In this document: piece by piece, positions 31,949-44,663 of the stretch
Layout of the letters: the number at the start of each line of letters is the position of its first letter
How positions within the stretch are numbered: the first letter of the stretch is position 1
Assembly (NCBI RefSeq): GCF_039555335.1
Contig: NC_092631.1
Location: 14,794,305-14,858,304, forward strand
Direction: 5' to 3'
DNA length: 64,000 nt
Source of the DNA: Amphiura filiformis
Lineage: Eukaryota; Echinodermata; Ophiuroidea; Amphilepidida; Amphiuridae
The notes under the pieces: model-generated
What the model saw: only the letters and a program-made list of their open reading frames with translations
What the model was told of the DNA's origin: nothing
Databases searched by the model: none
Program-made: the position numbers and the translations under genes

Positions 31949-34771
31949 TCACACATATGATGGGTGTAGATCAGAGTAAGGGCTTTCATTACTGCGCTCG
32001 GGCACTGTTTATGCTGGTTGATCTTGCTAGCTTGTGGTTATTTGGTATGCATGTGATTGGTCAATTCTGTGCATGTGATGAGTGCATGCATTCAGTGGCA
32101 AACTAATTTGCATGCCTTTTGTGTTATACTACCGCGACTACCGTGATGTTACCATGATTCGGAGAGCACGCGTACGGCGCACCGTTCATTCATAAATTTC
32201 CACTCGGCAAAAGCAGATCGCCTCAGCAGCCAATCAGAGACAAGTGCATCCAACGCAGTAAATATGTGATGTATGCTTAAAATATGTGCTCGTCAAAGAT
32301 TTACTGCAATTGAGGGTACATAATGCAAAATAGTTTTCCATAGACTTTACGTGCAAAATAGGGGTCACATTTTAGGCGAGTTACGTCTTACTTTGAAATA
32401 TTAATATTTGATATCATCTTTAAAATCAGAACAAAATTCTGCATATCTGAAAATGCAGGCCTGAGAGTGTTAAAAAAATATCTGTTTTTAGCAAACAGAG
32501 GGTCTGGAACAGAAATTATTTAAACCATGTACCGTATCCATACTGGCGACTTTTTGATGAAAGTCAATTCTTTGACAAGATGTAACTTTGCTACGGAAAG
32601 TGCTATGACAAAAAGGTTTTCAGTTTTGGCTTTCTTTACTCAAGGGCTTTAATTTGATATATAAAATGATGCAGTTTGATGGCAAATTTGAATTCACCTA
32701 TCATACCTACTGCTCTATCAAGGCGTCCGTACATGTTTGTTAAATTGTGTTGGGCAACAGGGAATACAATTTTACAAAGCCACCGATTGCCGGTATTGCA
32801 TCACATTTATCGCAGTTTGATGCAAATATTTGACTATTTCCTTTCAGATTCCTGATGAGATTTTAAAGATTTATGTAAATATTACTGTCAATAACAAATT
32901 ATGTGAATGCAAACTTGCTGACAATGTACGATACATGTAGTTTAGAAAGTTCTATTTTTACTCTTGTGTTTAAAAGCAAAAGCTTATCACGTCTCACTGA
33001 ATTTCCATTGACTAGTGACCCGGAAGTATTGCTAAATGGGAGTGGTTAAATGTGAAAGGTCAATAACTCATACTGATTGGTCCATTGGTTATGAATTAAG
33101 CTTTATTAGGAGAATTAGAAGTGATCATAGTACGAGGAACCCATACCGTAGTAGCTCTGCACAACGGTATGGGATGAAGTGTATACAAAAAGCTAGTGCA
33201 ATGTTGCACTAAAAAATACAAGGCTCCTGTAGCTTAAATAGTTGCATGTTTGTCATAATATTAATTACACAGCTTCTTGTACTTCTTGTCTAAACTCTTA
33301 TGCTTGTAATTGTAATTAATACCCCATTATTTATCCAGAATAAATAAAAATTCATTAACACATGATCCACATCGGCGCACCAAAACTGAGATGGCACTTC
33401 AGTGCAAACTTAGATAGGGCAGCACCAATACGAAAATGTCATACCGATATAAATGATGTGTCTGTTTTGCCCGTTATTTGAGTTTGTGTTGCGAACTAAA
33501 GTGATCAGTCAACGTAATTTGCGCGATTTTTATGATGATGAAGTTCAGTGGTAAGCTTATAATCACTCTTTTTTGGGCTGAATCAACTTTGGACGCAATA
33601 ATGGGTTGATGAAATTTGTTGAACATTGCGTGCAGCAATACAAAAATGCGTCTGGACGCAAGAATTCGCGTCCAGCGGGAGCCTTGTGCTCTATTCATCG
33701 ACATCATGTATTCACCATTCACAACTTGTAACTTGTTCGAAAATTTCTAACTTTCGTATGAACAACCGATAGCTTGTGATACGAAAGTTAGAACGTGGAA
33801 GTATACGTGCTCATGTAACGTACCTTGTTTGGCACATGTACACGGTTGCCATCCAGGGCCCAATATCATGCATACATGTATGAATAAAAATTTCTTCCTC
33901 AAGTTAATTATTGTCTCAAAAATATGAGGATATTGTTATTGAAATATTAGTGACACATGTGCTATATTCCTTCATCAATTCACCTTGACGTTACTCACGA
34001 AAAACGTCATTTTGTGTCAATTTTTCTCGAGTGATCGCCAGACATCACACAGTCCCCATTGTAAATAGGTGATCAACACATGTAGTGCTGGGCTCACATG
34101 TTCAAGAACCGGAAGGGTACCGGGGAAGGGTATCACCATCAGTTTGCAATGACAAGTTAACCTAAGTTGCAAATCGGGAGATGGATTGATTTGCCCAGCA
34201 CTGGATTTTCTCAAATCTTTAATCACCGACGCAGTTGGCAGTTGTCAAAACAACTATGATCAAGCAAGGACGTTGCCGAATTAAACGGCCTCATTATATG
34301 GTCTGACTTTATACTTCAGCGCCTGTGTTTCCGGTTAAAAGTAAGCATACACTTCAGCTAAGATACATAAATGTTAGCCAAGCTAAATTGAAGCCAAATT
34401 GGACAATCTAAAAAATTGTTTTGATGCGTTTTAAAACTGGAGACGCTACGCCGACTGGCCGTGGTATACCAGCAATCTCTATCTTCTATCCACACATTAA
34501 CCATCGTGTCATCGTGGATAGTAGATAGATTTCTCGATCAACTTGTAACAAGTTTTAGCAAAACACGATTTTCAACACTAAAAGTGTTAATATTGACTGT
34601 ACCGATTTTGCTTAATTTTTAAGCAAACTTGGGACTATAGGCGTGATAAACTTTTGCCGGAAACCGCTTCACAGGCGGATTTAGTGGTATGAACCATTGA
34701 TTTGATGATACATTCACATTCTACTAAGCCTTTAAAGATTGCGTAACTTTGGTGATTGATCCATTCCAACC
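31949..34771. other. Gene-poor stretch upstream of LINE-A
   Basis: No convincing exon. A 13-bp-arm hairpin lies at 33747-33793 (TCTAACTTTCGTAT..ATACGAAAGTTAGA). The last few hundred bases may be the LINE-A 5' UTR, but its start is not visible. Confidence 0.4.
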
Positions 34772-37700
34772 ATGGATATGGTTTTACGGTTGTGCGTGTT
34801 GCTCACTCTTGGCTACTATATTATGAACATTGTCATGTGTAACCCGGTGTACTCAAAATTTAGTAGTTGCACACTGACATCGGAGCAAGATCTAAGTTGT
34901 GTTCAACCATTTGACTCATACCAACAATGTCAGTGGTCATTAGCTATTGCCACCAAGACAAGGGTTAATAGTAAATATCTCAGTAAAGGTATCATACAGC
35001 CCAATAATTCTACTGCTAGCAATAGACAATTAATTCTCATGATATTGCTCTTAAGTGGTGTCGAGTCAAACCCAGGACCAAGTTATGAAAATCCAGCATC
35101 TAGTAACATCGAAATTGACTCTGTACAGTATCCTTGTGGTATTTGTAATGGCGAAGTCGAGTATGGTCATGAAGCCATTCAGTGTGACCAATGTGATGTT
35201 TGGATTCACAAAAATTGTGCCGTCGTTTCGGACCATATTTACCAAATTTATCAAGATCACTCAAATCTGTCGTGGGTGTGTATAAAGTGTGGTCTTCCCA
35301 ATGTTGGCCCATCCCTTTTTGATACCTACCATTTCTGTAGTGAAAACTCATTTAGTGTGTTATCTGATGAAACTGAAGAAAGCTTGATTGACCAGGAGAG
35401 TTTTAAACCTATGGACTCGTCAACGCCAAACAAACCACCTAGTGATAAAACAAATTCATCTGCACCAATTAAACCACCTGGAGATAAAACAAAGCCAAGT
35501 ACATCTGGCGAAAGAAACAGGTTACCAAAATTAAAAACAATGGTCATTAATTGTGATGGTCTGAAAGGAGAGAAAGGAAGGCTATCGTTTCAAGCAGCTC
35601 TTGTTGATCACTCACCTGACCTTATTCTAGGTTGTGAATCTAAGTTGGACTCTACCATCCCAACATTTTCTGTCTTTCTGGAAGGGTATAATGTTATCAG
35701 AAAAGACAGAACTAAGAATGGAGGTGGAGTTTTCATAGCTGTCAGAGACACCTTGATATCCATAGACAAACCCCAGTTTGATGCACCATGTGAACTAATT
35801 TGGTCATGTTTAGAGTTTACAAATGCTGGGAAAGTCTACATCGGCAGTTTTTATCGCCCCCCAAAGCATACTAGTGCTGGGTTTGAGCCTGTCAAACATC
35901 TATTTGATAGCATATCCAAAGTTATGCAAGAGATCAAGAACAACAGATCTAACATTCTGGTTTGCGGAGATTTTAATTTCCCAGATATAGATTGGGATGC
36001 TAATCAAACGAAGGAGGCAAGCAGGTACAAAAAGATCCATAATGACTTTCTTGAATTTCTTCATGAAACAGGACTCACACAAATGAACAAACTGATCACC
36101 AGACCCAGATCACAAAATGTCCTCGATCTAATATGCACTTCAAATCCCAACATCGTTAACAACATCAGAATTCAACCAGGGATAAGTGATCATGATATCG
36201 TATTGTTTGATCTCAATTTGAAACCAAAAAGGCAAAACAAGCCTGTGCGCAAGATCTACAGTTTTCATAAAGCGGACTCAGACAAATTGAAATCCATGTT
36301 GAAGGAAGAAAATAATAAATTCTTCCAAAGCAGTCCTGACTTGAGATCAGTGGATGAAAACTGGATTTGGTTTAAAGAGTGTATAGATAGAGGGATCGAG
36401 GAATTTGTTCCACACCGCATGTATAATGGGAAACAAAGCCATCCCTGGATTGATAGGGACCTAGTCAGACAAATGCGCAAGAGAGATAAATTGTATGGAA
36501 AAGCAAAGAAGACAAAATCTCAAAGGTTATGGGACTGCTACAAAAAACAAAGAAACTTTGTCACCAACCAAATCCGTCAGGCGTATCATAATTACATGGA
36601 GGAGGTTTTGGGACCCAGTTTAGACACCCATCCAAAGAAGTTTTGGTCGTTCATCAGATCTCAACGACGTGAAGCTATTGGTATTCCTACACTCTCAACA
36701 AATGACACCAACCATGTGACTGACTCAGCAAAAGCAGAGGCCCTAAACACTCAGTTTTCTTCTGTTTTTACTCACGAAAACTTGTCAAACATTCCAAGTA
36801 AACCAGAATCACCTTATGGCAGGATTAATGACTTAGATATAGAGCTTCCAGGAGTAATCAAACAGCTTCAGAAAATTAATGTAACCAAAGCAGGAGGTCC
36901 AGATAACATCACGGCAAGAGTTCTCCATGATTACGCTGAAGAACTTGCTCCTATGTTACACTTCATATTCTGTCAATCATATTCAACTGGAACACTACCT
37001 CAAGACTGGAGAAAAGCCTTAGTTACAGCAATATACAAAAAAGGATCCAAATCATCACCCGAAAACTACAGACCCGTCAGCTTAACGTGCATTTCCTGTA
37101 AGATCCTGGAACATATTGTGTTATCTCATGTATCAAAGCATCTCGCTGCAAAGAACATCATCATTGACAACCAACACGGTTTTCGAGAGAAAAGGTCTTG
37201 TGAAACTCAACTTATCGATGCGATACAAGATTGGGCTGAGTGTCTCAACCGTAGTGGCCAGACTGACGTGTTACTTTTAGACTTCAGTAAAGCATTTGAT
37301 AAAGTGCCCCATCAGAGACTTGCTGTCAAACTTCGTCATTATGGCATTAATGGAAAAACCTTGAACTGGATCCAAGGGTTTTTAAGCAATAGAGAACAGT
37401 GTGTAGTCATAAATGGGACCCACTCATCATGGAAACCAGTGAGATCAGGTGTTCCGCAGGGGTCTGTTTTGGGACCAACCTTGTTCCTGCTTTACATAAA
37501 CGACATAGCTGACGAAGTTAAATCAACCATGAGGCTTTTTGCTGATGACAGCATCTTATACCGGGAAATCAAATGTGATGAAGACCAAAACCAGCTTCAA
37601 GAAGATCTAAACACCGTCTTTGCTTGGGCGATAAATGGCAGATGAGCTTCAATGCTTCAAAGTGTCAACTACTCACCATCACCCGTAAGACCAAGCCAAA

Positions 37701-38376
37701 ACTGCATCTCTACACTGTTTCTGACCAAGCCATTGAAAGAACATCACATCACAAGTACCTGGGAGTTACCATCTCCAGCGATTTAACTTGGAAAAAGCAC
37801 ATTGCAAGTATAACAGCTAAAGCATCCAGCACCCTTGGTGTCATCCGCCGGAACCTTGGACCCTGCTCTAGAAACGTCAAACTACGTGCATACCAGGCTC
37901 TAGTGCGTCCGCAACTTGAGTACGGCACAGCAGCATGGAGTCCGTATGCTGAAGGAGACATCAAACTGTTGGAAGCCATCCAGAGACAAGCAGTGCGATT
38001 CATCTGTGGAGAGTATGGTAGATACACAAGCATTACACCTCTGCTCAGCCAGCTTGACTTGGATCTACTAGCCACCAGACGCTTGATGTCCCAATGTACC
38101 ATGTTCTTTAAAATACATTACCAGCAGATCAACTTACAGTTCCCGCCATGTGTCCAGTTGCATCCTACCTCCGGAAGAAAAAGTCACCATCTCAGATATC
38201 ATCCTGTTCCAGCTGCCAGAGATACTTACAAGTACTCATTTTATGTAAGAACTATACCAATCTGGAATAGGCTACCCCAGGAAGCAGTTGACTCGCCATC
38301 TGTCGCTGTCTTCCAAGCTGTGGCTCTTCCGGTAGTGCGGGATCTCCAACCCACTACCACCCATCATCGCCTCTAA
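34772..38376 (+). mobile_element. LINE-A: CR1/L2-type non-LTR retrotransposon, one frameshift
   Basis: A 957-codon frame (34772-37645) continues after a one-base loss near 37630 in a second frame to 38376. Order by residue: hydrophobic signal-like N-terminus (1-25); 2A-like SGVESNPGP (95-103); PHD-type zinc finger (122-173); AP-type endonuclease (about 250-490, with GDFNFPDIDWD and ISDHDIV); reverse transcriptase (about 690-945, with SGVPQGSVLGP and the catalytic LFADDS); then the C-terminal region with HHKYLGVTIS and ALVRPQLEYGTAAWSP. The ATG has a strong context (AACCATGG). The element is nearly full length and recently dead. Clade assignment within the Jockey/CR1 group is by inspection only. 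Confidence 0.92.
35051..35080 (+). other. 2A-like ribosome-skipping motif in LINE-A
   Basis: Encodes SGVESNPGP after a Leu-rich run. The NPGP core is intact, but the usual Asp of D(V/I)ExNPGP is Gly, so activity is uncertain. Skipping would free a ~102-residue leader from the PHD-EN-RT protein. Confidence 0.75.
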
Positions 38377-39203
38377 AAGAGATGAAGAGGATTTTTACTC
38401 GCACTTTGTATATTTGCACCTACACAACTGCACTTTGTGAAGTCTCCATGGACAAGTTTCAAACTTTCTTGGAGTGAACTGACTGAAGACTGAAGACTGA
38501 AGATTGTAGTACTACCACTACCAGATCACCTGCATGGTTGTCGAATTCGGCATGCATCGTCAACTTGAACTTCACATTTTCAGTGTTTTCACAATCATGC
38601 AATGCTTGCATGAATTTAGCTTACCAGCATTTGAGACAATTTTTTTTGTATATTTCCTGTCGTATGTAATGTACTTCCACACAATTTACATAACTTACAC
38701 AGAAGAATTATTGTCATTCAACTTCTCTTCAAATCTTACGCGATACCGCCTGCCATCAAATATCATGGGTTTATTAACAATTCCTTCTTCAGTAGGTGCA
38801 CTGCAAAATCGGCTGGCAGGCAGGTGTTGCCAGATTATTCTCTTATCTGGTAGTTCCACAGAATTAAAATGTGATCTGGTAGGGTGGTGATGTGCGCATG
38901 TGTAGGGGTAGGACGTACTTCCATCTTCGTCTGGGAGTTTGTGATTTAAATCATCAAAATCCTCCCAAATCCTTTTGATTTGTGAAATCTAAATCAAATT
39001 GTTGTTTTGCATTACTGTTCCGATACCACCTAGAGTGATTTGTATTGTTATAATCATCGAACTTTGTGAGTATTGACATTGTTTTGATAAGCTTATTATA
39101 TATGGTACAGCCAAGATGGCGACTTCAAGAATGACCGGCTAAGGTAAGGCAAGTTGACCGGTTAATGTATTAATTAGTACTGCTGGTGTGGCTAGTCTGA
39201 CCA
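38377..39203. other. LINE-A 3' UTR and LINE-B 5' UTR
   Basis: The boundary between the two elements is not visible. A short GACTGAA tandem lies at 38479-38502. No poly(A) tail is seen, consistent with CR1-type 3' ends. Confidence 0.5.
39112..39124 (+). promoter_or_regulatory. YY1-like site upstream of LINE-B frame
   Basis: GCCAAGATGGCGA matches the AAGATGGCG YY1 consensus, about 160 bases before the probable start ATG. A YY1 site near the 5' end is known for mammalian L1; its role here is inferred. Confidence 0.4.
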
Positions 39204-42200
39204 TTGCCGTTACCAGACCAATCCTACCAAGCTCTCAGCTACCAAGCTCTCAGCTACCAACCTAGTTCCACCATGCAGCCATCGTACTTGTTATTCTCAA
39301 TTGTCATTATCATCAAGGTTAGCTTTTTGGGACATTGTGCTCTACCGATAGGTTTATCCCCTGGTACTTCCTATGACCCCGAATTGTGCCTAAGCCTGGG
39401 TACTGAAGCCCCACACTTGAGATTTTACAAAGGTACACTACAGTTGTTTGGTGTATCATTAGGTACATATGCTGACAACTACAATGAGTATGCAAATCCT
39501 ACAAGCCAAACATGGCACTCAATATCATACATAGAAAGTTCTGTATCAATAATGTTGTACAGAGAAAACATTCTCACCAGAAAGAGTATAATAAGTATCA
39601 GCTTATACAAGCTATCTGTTAACCCAACCAATGAAAGTAAGACTAAGATCACCGTGTCTTACCTGTGTGTTCTTTTGATCGTTAACGCTCATGATATTGA
39701 GCTAAACCCAGGGCCTTACAAGCCCAAGTACCCCTGCCAGCTATGTGATAAAGCTGTGAAATGGGGGCAGCGTGGTATACGATGTGATAACTGCCATGGT
39801 TGGTATCACGTAGATTGTATGAGCATGAATACTTGCAGTTACGAAAGACATGTACTTGACACCTCTGACTCTGTTCAATGGATATGTCATACCTGTGGTC
39901 TACCGAACCACTCATCAGGTCACTTATTTTCTGATAGCTCAACATCATTTGAACTTTCAAATAGCTTTCAGAGTCTAGCTTCTGTAAATGAGGAGAACGA
40001 GCAGCTTGGATCGCCCAAAGCTTCCTCATCCCCACTTAAACCTAAATCAAAGCCAAAAAATAACAAAACAACAAACAGTTCCCTGAGATTCCTTGTCATA
40101 AACTGTCAAAGTGCATATGCAAAAAGGAATCCCTTGCTACATGCATTTATACCCACCAGCCACATGTAGTGATTGGAACAGAGTCATGGCTCGACGATAG
40201 CATTTCCAGCAGTGAAATCTTTCCTAGCAATTTTACCGCCTTTCGTAAGGACAGAGACCCTGGTAAAAGACATGGAGGAGTGTTTGTTGCACTGCGTAAC
40301 GACCTGGTCGGTACTGAACAGATTGAACTTGACACAGAATGCGAAATCATCTGGATCAAACTGGAACTTACTGGGTGCAAGTCGCTCCTGATAGGTTCTT
40401 TCTACCGTCCCCAGATCGTACCGGATAGGAATGATAAGAGTTACCTTGAATGTCTAAGAGAATCACTAGCCAAGATAGATGTGAAAAAAGGAACAACCAT
40501 CTGCCTGGGAGGAGATTTTAACTTGGGCGACATCCTCTGGGACTCTCATACCACCAAGCAAAAATGCAGCAAACCTGGATTGTCACGTCAACTTCTTGAC
40601 ATTGCTGATGAATTCTGCCTACAACAACTTGTGACAGAACCTACGAGAGGGGATAACATCCTCGATCTATTTTTCACATCAAATCAGACATTAGTTGATC
40701 AATCCATGGTGGTCCCCGGCATCAGTGATCACGACGGTATACCGTTGATAGACTTCTCCACTAAACCAAAGATCAACAAAAAGAAACCTAGGAAAGTTTA
40801 CAAGTGGAATAAAATGGATAGTGATGGAATGAAAGCAGACATGAAAAAGATGAGTGATAAATTAACTTCACCAAGTTACTCATCTAAGACTGCGAATGAA
40901 TTGTGGACAGAATTTAAATGTGACATTACAAAAGCAATGGATGACAATATTCCAACTAGAATGAGCACAGGCAAACAACATACGCCATGGATAAATCACT
41001 CAGTCAAGCGCAGACTTAGACAGAAACAAAGAGCCTTCAACCGTGCTAAATCAACTGGTAGAAAAGAGGACTGGCAAAAATTCAGAGAGTTGAGGAAAAT
41101 AGGGCAGAGAGAAACAAGGATATCCTATTGGAACTATGTGAGATCAACATGCTTATCTTCTTCTAAGGAGTTTTGGAGCTTTATCAAGAGGATGAAGAAA
41201 GATTCAACTGGGATACCGGCCCTAAAGAGTGAAGGGCTACTCTACGCTGACAGTAGTAAAAAGGCTGAAATATTAAACAACCAATTTCAGTCGGTGTTCA
41301 CCAACGAGAAGCCACTTAACACTCCAATGAAACAAGACTTCCATCTATGCCACCAATTGACATTAATGTGGATGGAGTCCAAAAGCTTTTGAAAGAGCTA
41401 AATGAGCACAAGGCTTCAGGACCCGATGGAATTCCTTCTAAAATATTGAAGCTCACTGCCGAGGAGATTGCACCTGCACTCTGCTTGATTTTCTCCAAAT
41501 CACTTGAATCGGGTGAATTACCGGACGACTGGCGAACCGCCAACATCTCCCCCGTTTACAAAAAGGGTGACAGGTCTGTTGCGAGTAATTACCGTCCAGT
41601 ATCTCTCACGTCAATATGCTGTAAAACTCTTGAACATATCGTGCACAGTAATATCATGACACACTTGGAACGATATAACATCTTAACGGACAAACAGCAC
41701 GGTTTTCGACAACACCACTCCTGCGAAACGCAGTTGATCCAGACAGTTGACGATCTTGCAGAATCCTTAGATAAGCGATCTCAAGTCGACCTAGTGATTA
41801 TGGACTTTTCTAAGGCATTCGACTGTGTACCCCACCAGCGCCTTTTGTATAAGATCAATAATTATGGCATCACAGGCAATACCTTTAACTGGATCTCTAA
41901 TTTTCTGACAAAGCGGAATCAGAGAGTTGTTGTTGATGGAGATACATCCTCTTGGGTACCGGTTAAGTCAGGAGTGCCCCAGGGCACTGTCTTAGGTCCG
42001 CTGCTATTTCTCTTGTATCTGAACGATTTGCCGAACAACATCAAATCCAACGTGAGACTGTTCGCGGATGATTGTGTGATGTACAACACCATAAAGAATC
42101 AATCGGATGCACAACAACTGCAAGACGATTTGAACACATTGTCCATGTGGCAGGATCTGTGGCAAATGAGCTTCAATGCCGACAAGTGTTTTGTTCTTAG

Positions 42201-42882
42201 GCTCACACATGCAAAAACTCCCAAACAACATCAATACACATTAGGAAACAAAATCTTACAAAACACATCATCTCACTCATATCTTGGTGTCGAAATAACA
42301 TCTGATCTCAAGTGGGGGAATCACATCCAATCTAAAGTGGCTAAGGCCAATAGGGCCCTGGGATTTATTAGGCGTAATCTATATTCATGTCCAAAGGACC
42401 TGAAAGCTACTGCTTACCAGACTTTAGTACGACCCCACTTAGAATATTCATCTACCATCTGGGACCCACACACCCAAGATTTGAAAGACCAGCTAGAAAA
42501 GATCCAAAGAAGAGCGGTAAGATTTGTCTGCAATGATTTCCGCCGCACAAGCAGCGTTACAGCAATGTTGAATGCCCTTCAATGGGATACACTGGAAACC
42601 AGACGGAAAGCAGCCCGACTGTCCATGTTCCATAAAATCCATCACGGTCAGACTGCCATACCGGCAGGAAAATTCTTACAACCGGTCACACGCCTCTCCA
42701 GACACAATCACAGCGAATCCTACAAGCTGAAGACATCCAACAAGGACTGTCACAAGTTTTCATTCTTTCCGCAAACAATAAAAGACTGGAACAACCTACC
42801 ACAAAGCATAGTAACCATCCACGATAATAAGCAATTCAAATCAGCAACCACAGCACATCTAAGCAAGCAGCAAAAGGACTAA
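39204..42882 (+). mobile_element. LINE-B: CR1/L2-type non-LTR retrotransposon, two frameshifts
   Basis: Three successive frames (39204-40169, 40169-41392, 41347-42882) make one broken polyprotein, with frame changes near 40145 and 41338. Order: probable start Met at 39273 followed by a hydrophobic signal-like segment; 2A-like HDIELNPGP; PHD finger with CxxC/HxxxC ligands; AP endonuclease (ESWLDDSI, GGDFNLGDI, GISDHDG); reverse transcriptase (SGVPQGTVLGP, LFADDCVMY); C-terminal region (YLGVEITSDLKW, LEYSSTIWDP). Same architecture as LINE-A but clearly a different lineage. It lies head-to-tail with LINE-A. Confidence 0.92.
39690..39716 (+). other. 2A-like ribosome-skipping motif in LINE-B
   Basis: Encodes DIELNPGP preceded by a hydrophobic stretch, a canonical D(V/I)ExNPGP. 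The cleavage point would fall between Gly and Pro just before the PHD finger. Confidence 0.85.
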
Positions 42883-43066
42883 AAAATACCCCAGCGCACA
42901 TCACATTTCTTCTCGCCTGGCTCTTTAAGAGCGTTGGGAATATTTAACCAGAACCAGAAGCTTCTGGTGTTGTGCGTGACCTTGGGGGTATTGAAATATC
43001 ACCTGGTTCCCTGTAAAACCCCGTGAACCAGGGGCTCAATTTCTTACAAAGTAACTCCTGTTTGAG
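42883..43066. other. LINE-B 3' UTR and short gap
   Basis: No gene. The sequence passes into the left target duplication of the next element. Confidence 0.5.
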
Positions 43067-43488
43067 CAGGGGCGTAGCCAGCTTTCTTGGTCGGGGGGGG
43101 GGGGCAAAACTATGATAAAATTTTGGGGGCACAGACGAAAAAATTGCAGTTGCATCATACAATACATAGAGACTGTATGTCTTCGAGCTTCCCGAAAAGG
43201 GCCTTATGATGTGCGCGCGCAAATGTAGCTCGAAAAAAATGGTATTTTACACCGTATTTTCGCCCATTATCCGGCTAAAAAGGGCTTTATTGTTACAATG
43301 TGCGCGCGTAGCGCGGAAACATTTTGTATTTTACTCTATTTGGGCCCTGAATTTTGCTACAAAAGGGGCTCCGTGCCCTTTTTCTTTTCCTATGCCCTCC
43401 TGATTTTCTCTTTCATTTTTTTTGTCAGAGGGCACTTTTCTTTCATTTTTTATCAGGACTCTGCCCCCCCCTGCTGGCTACGCTACTG
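43067..43488. mobile_element. 422-bp hAT-like MITE
   Basis: Ends CAGGGGCGTAGCCAGC and GCTGGCTACGCTACTG are inverted. Flanks TGTTTGAG (43059-43066) and GGTTTGAG (43489-43496) form an 8-bp target duplication with one mismatch. The interior has a G run on the left and a C run near the right end. Confidence 0.85.
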
Positions 43489-43496
43489 GGTTTGAG

Positions 43497-44037
43497 TCAT
43501 ATGATCACATATGATTGGCACCAGGGGACCGGGGCCCCCAAAATGCTTGAAATCTGAAATTTAGAGTCGGATTCTGAAAATATGACATAAGGTTAAGCTA
43601 GAATGCAGCTTTATATCTGTTCAGAACAGGAAGTTATGATATGAGCTACCAAAAAAGCCAAAAATCACCAATGACACTTGTAAGTGACAAAAAGGGGGGT
43701 CTGGGCCAAACTTCAAGGGGCCATTTCTTGAAAACGACATGGACTAAGTATGAGACCAAATTTTTGTGTGTGTTCATTGTGCACACTAAAGATTATTCTG
43801 ATGGACTTTCACTTTCAAAATTAATTTCGCTTCGAACGGGGGAAGGACACGTATGAGCCCGAACTTTACTAACACAATTTCTCTTTTTTCAGGAGAAATA
43901 CGCATAAAAAATGGCAAAGAGTGTCAACTTGTAATGTAATAATTATTCTCTTCGAATGGAGATAAACTTGTTTTTGCAATAGATATGCCCTTTAAAGCTT
44001 GTTTGAAGGACACTACAAACAATTGGTTCCTTTTGCA
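43497..44037. other. Noncoding gap, nothing recognised
   Basis: No splice-flanked frame or terminal repeat found. Confidence 0.4.
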
Positions 44038-44480
44038 TTTGGCTACTGCATATTTCTCTAGAGTTTCTGACTGTCGAGTTATATAAGCTTTATGGGCATG
44101 GTGTGATAGACATAGAATGTGCCAATCTAAATCTGGACCTGTAGCACTTGGCCTACACCATAATAAATTAAAGTGCTGAAAAATGCCAAATTTGTTCCCT
44201 GTATTGGTGCGCTGAAAACCCTAAATGCAAAAATTATTTCCAGAGTCAGGATGTACGGTACTTAAAGGTATCATTATGCCTCAAATCATCAATCTACTTT
44301 ATTTGTCTGTGTACTGACTCTATTTTTTCTTATATTTTCATGAATAGTCAAAATGCCATGCAATGACATGAAGATATTACGTATATTTATATACGCTACC
44401 TTATTTACCTGCATGTAGCTCTACTGGTTCTTATTATTTTCACGAATGAGTCAAAATGACATGCAATTATACATCAAGAT
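44038..44480. repeat. Degenerate third copy of the duplicated-unit flank
   Basis: 44038-44297 matches 46197-46440 (TTGGCTACTGCATATTTCTC and onward). 44290-44480 matches the left edge of units A and B (47507-48165, 55120-55300; TACTTTATTTGTCTGTGTA, AGCTCTACTGGTTCTTAT). It indicates an older round of duplication here. Confidence 0.75.
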
Positions 44481-44663
44481 ATTTAATATATCACTATTAT
44501 TGCTAAAATCATTTCAGCGAAAAATAAATAGGTAAATTACATGGACAAGTTTTCAAGCAGTTATTTTTTGTTGTTTCACCCAGTATATATTTTGGGCAAC
44601 CCTGCATATCAACTTGAAACTCAAAAAGTTATTATCCCTGTATTATACGCTATCCGAAAATAT

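Noticed and set aside
32848-32940. Open frame of 30 codons after a pyrimidine tract and CAG (IPDEILKIYVN...)
   Set aside because: Splice-like context, but no flanking exons and no recognisable domain. A chance open frame of this length is common.
43067-43488. Coding frames with Phe-rich translations
   Set aside because: They lie within the inverted-end hAT-like MITE and have no domain.
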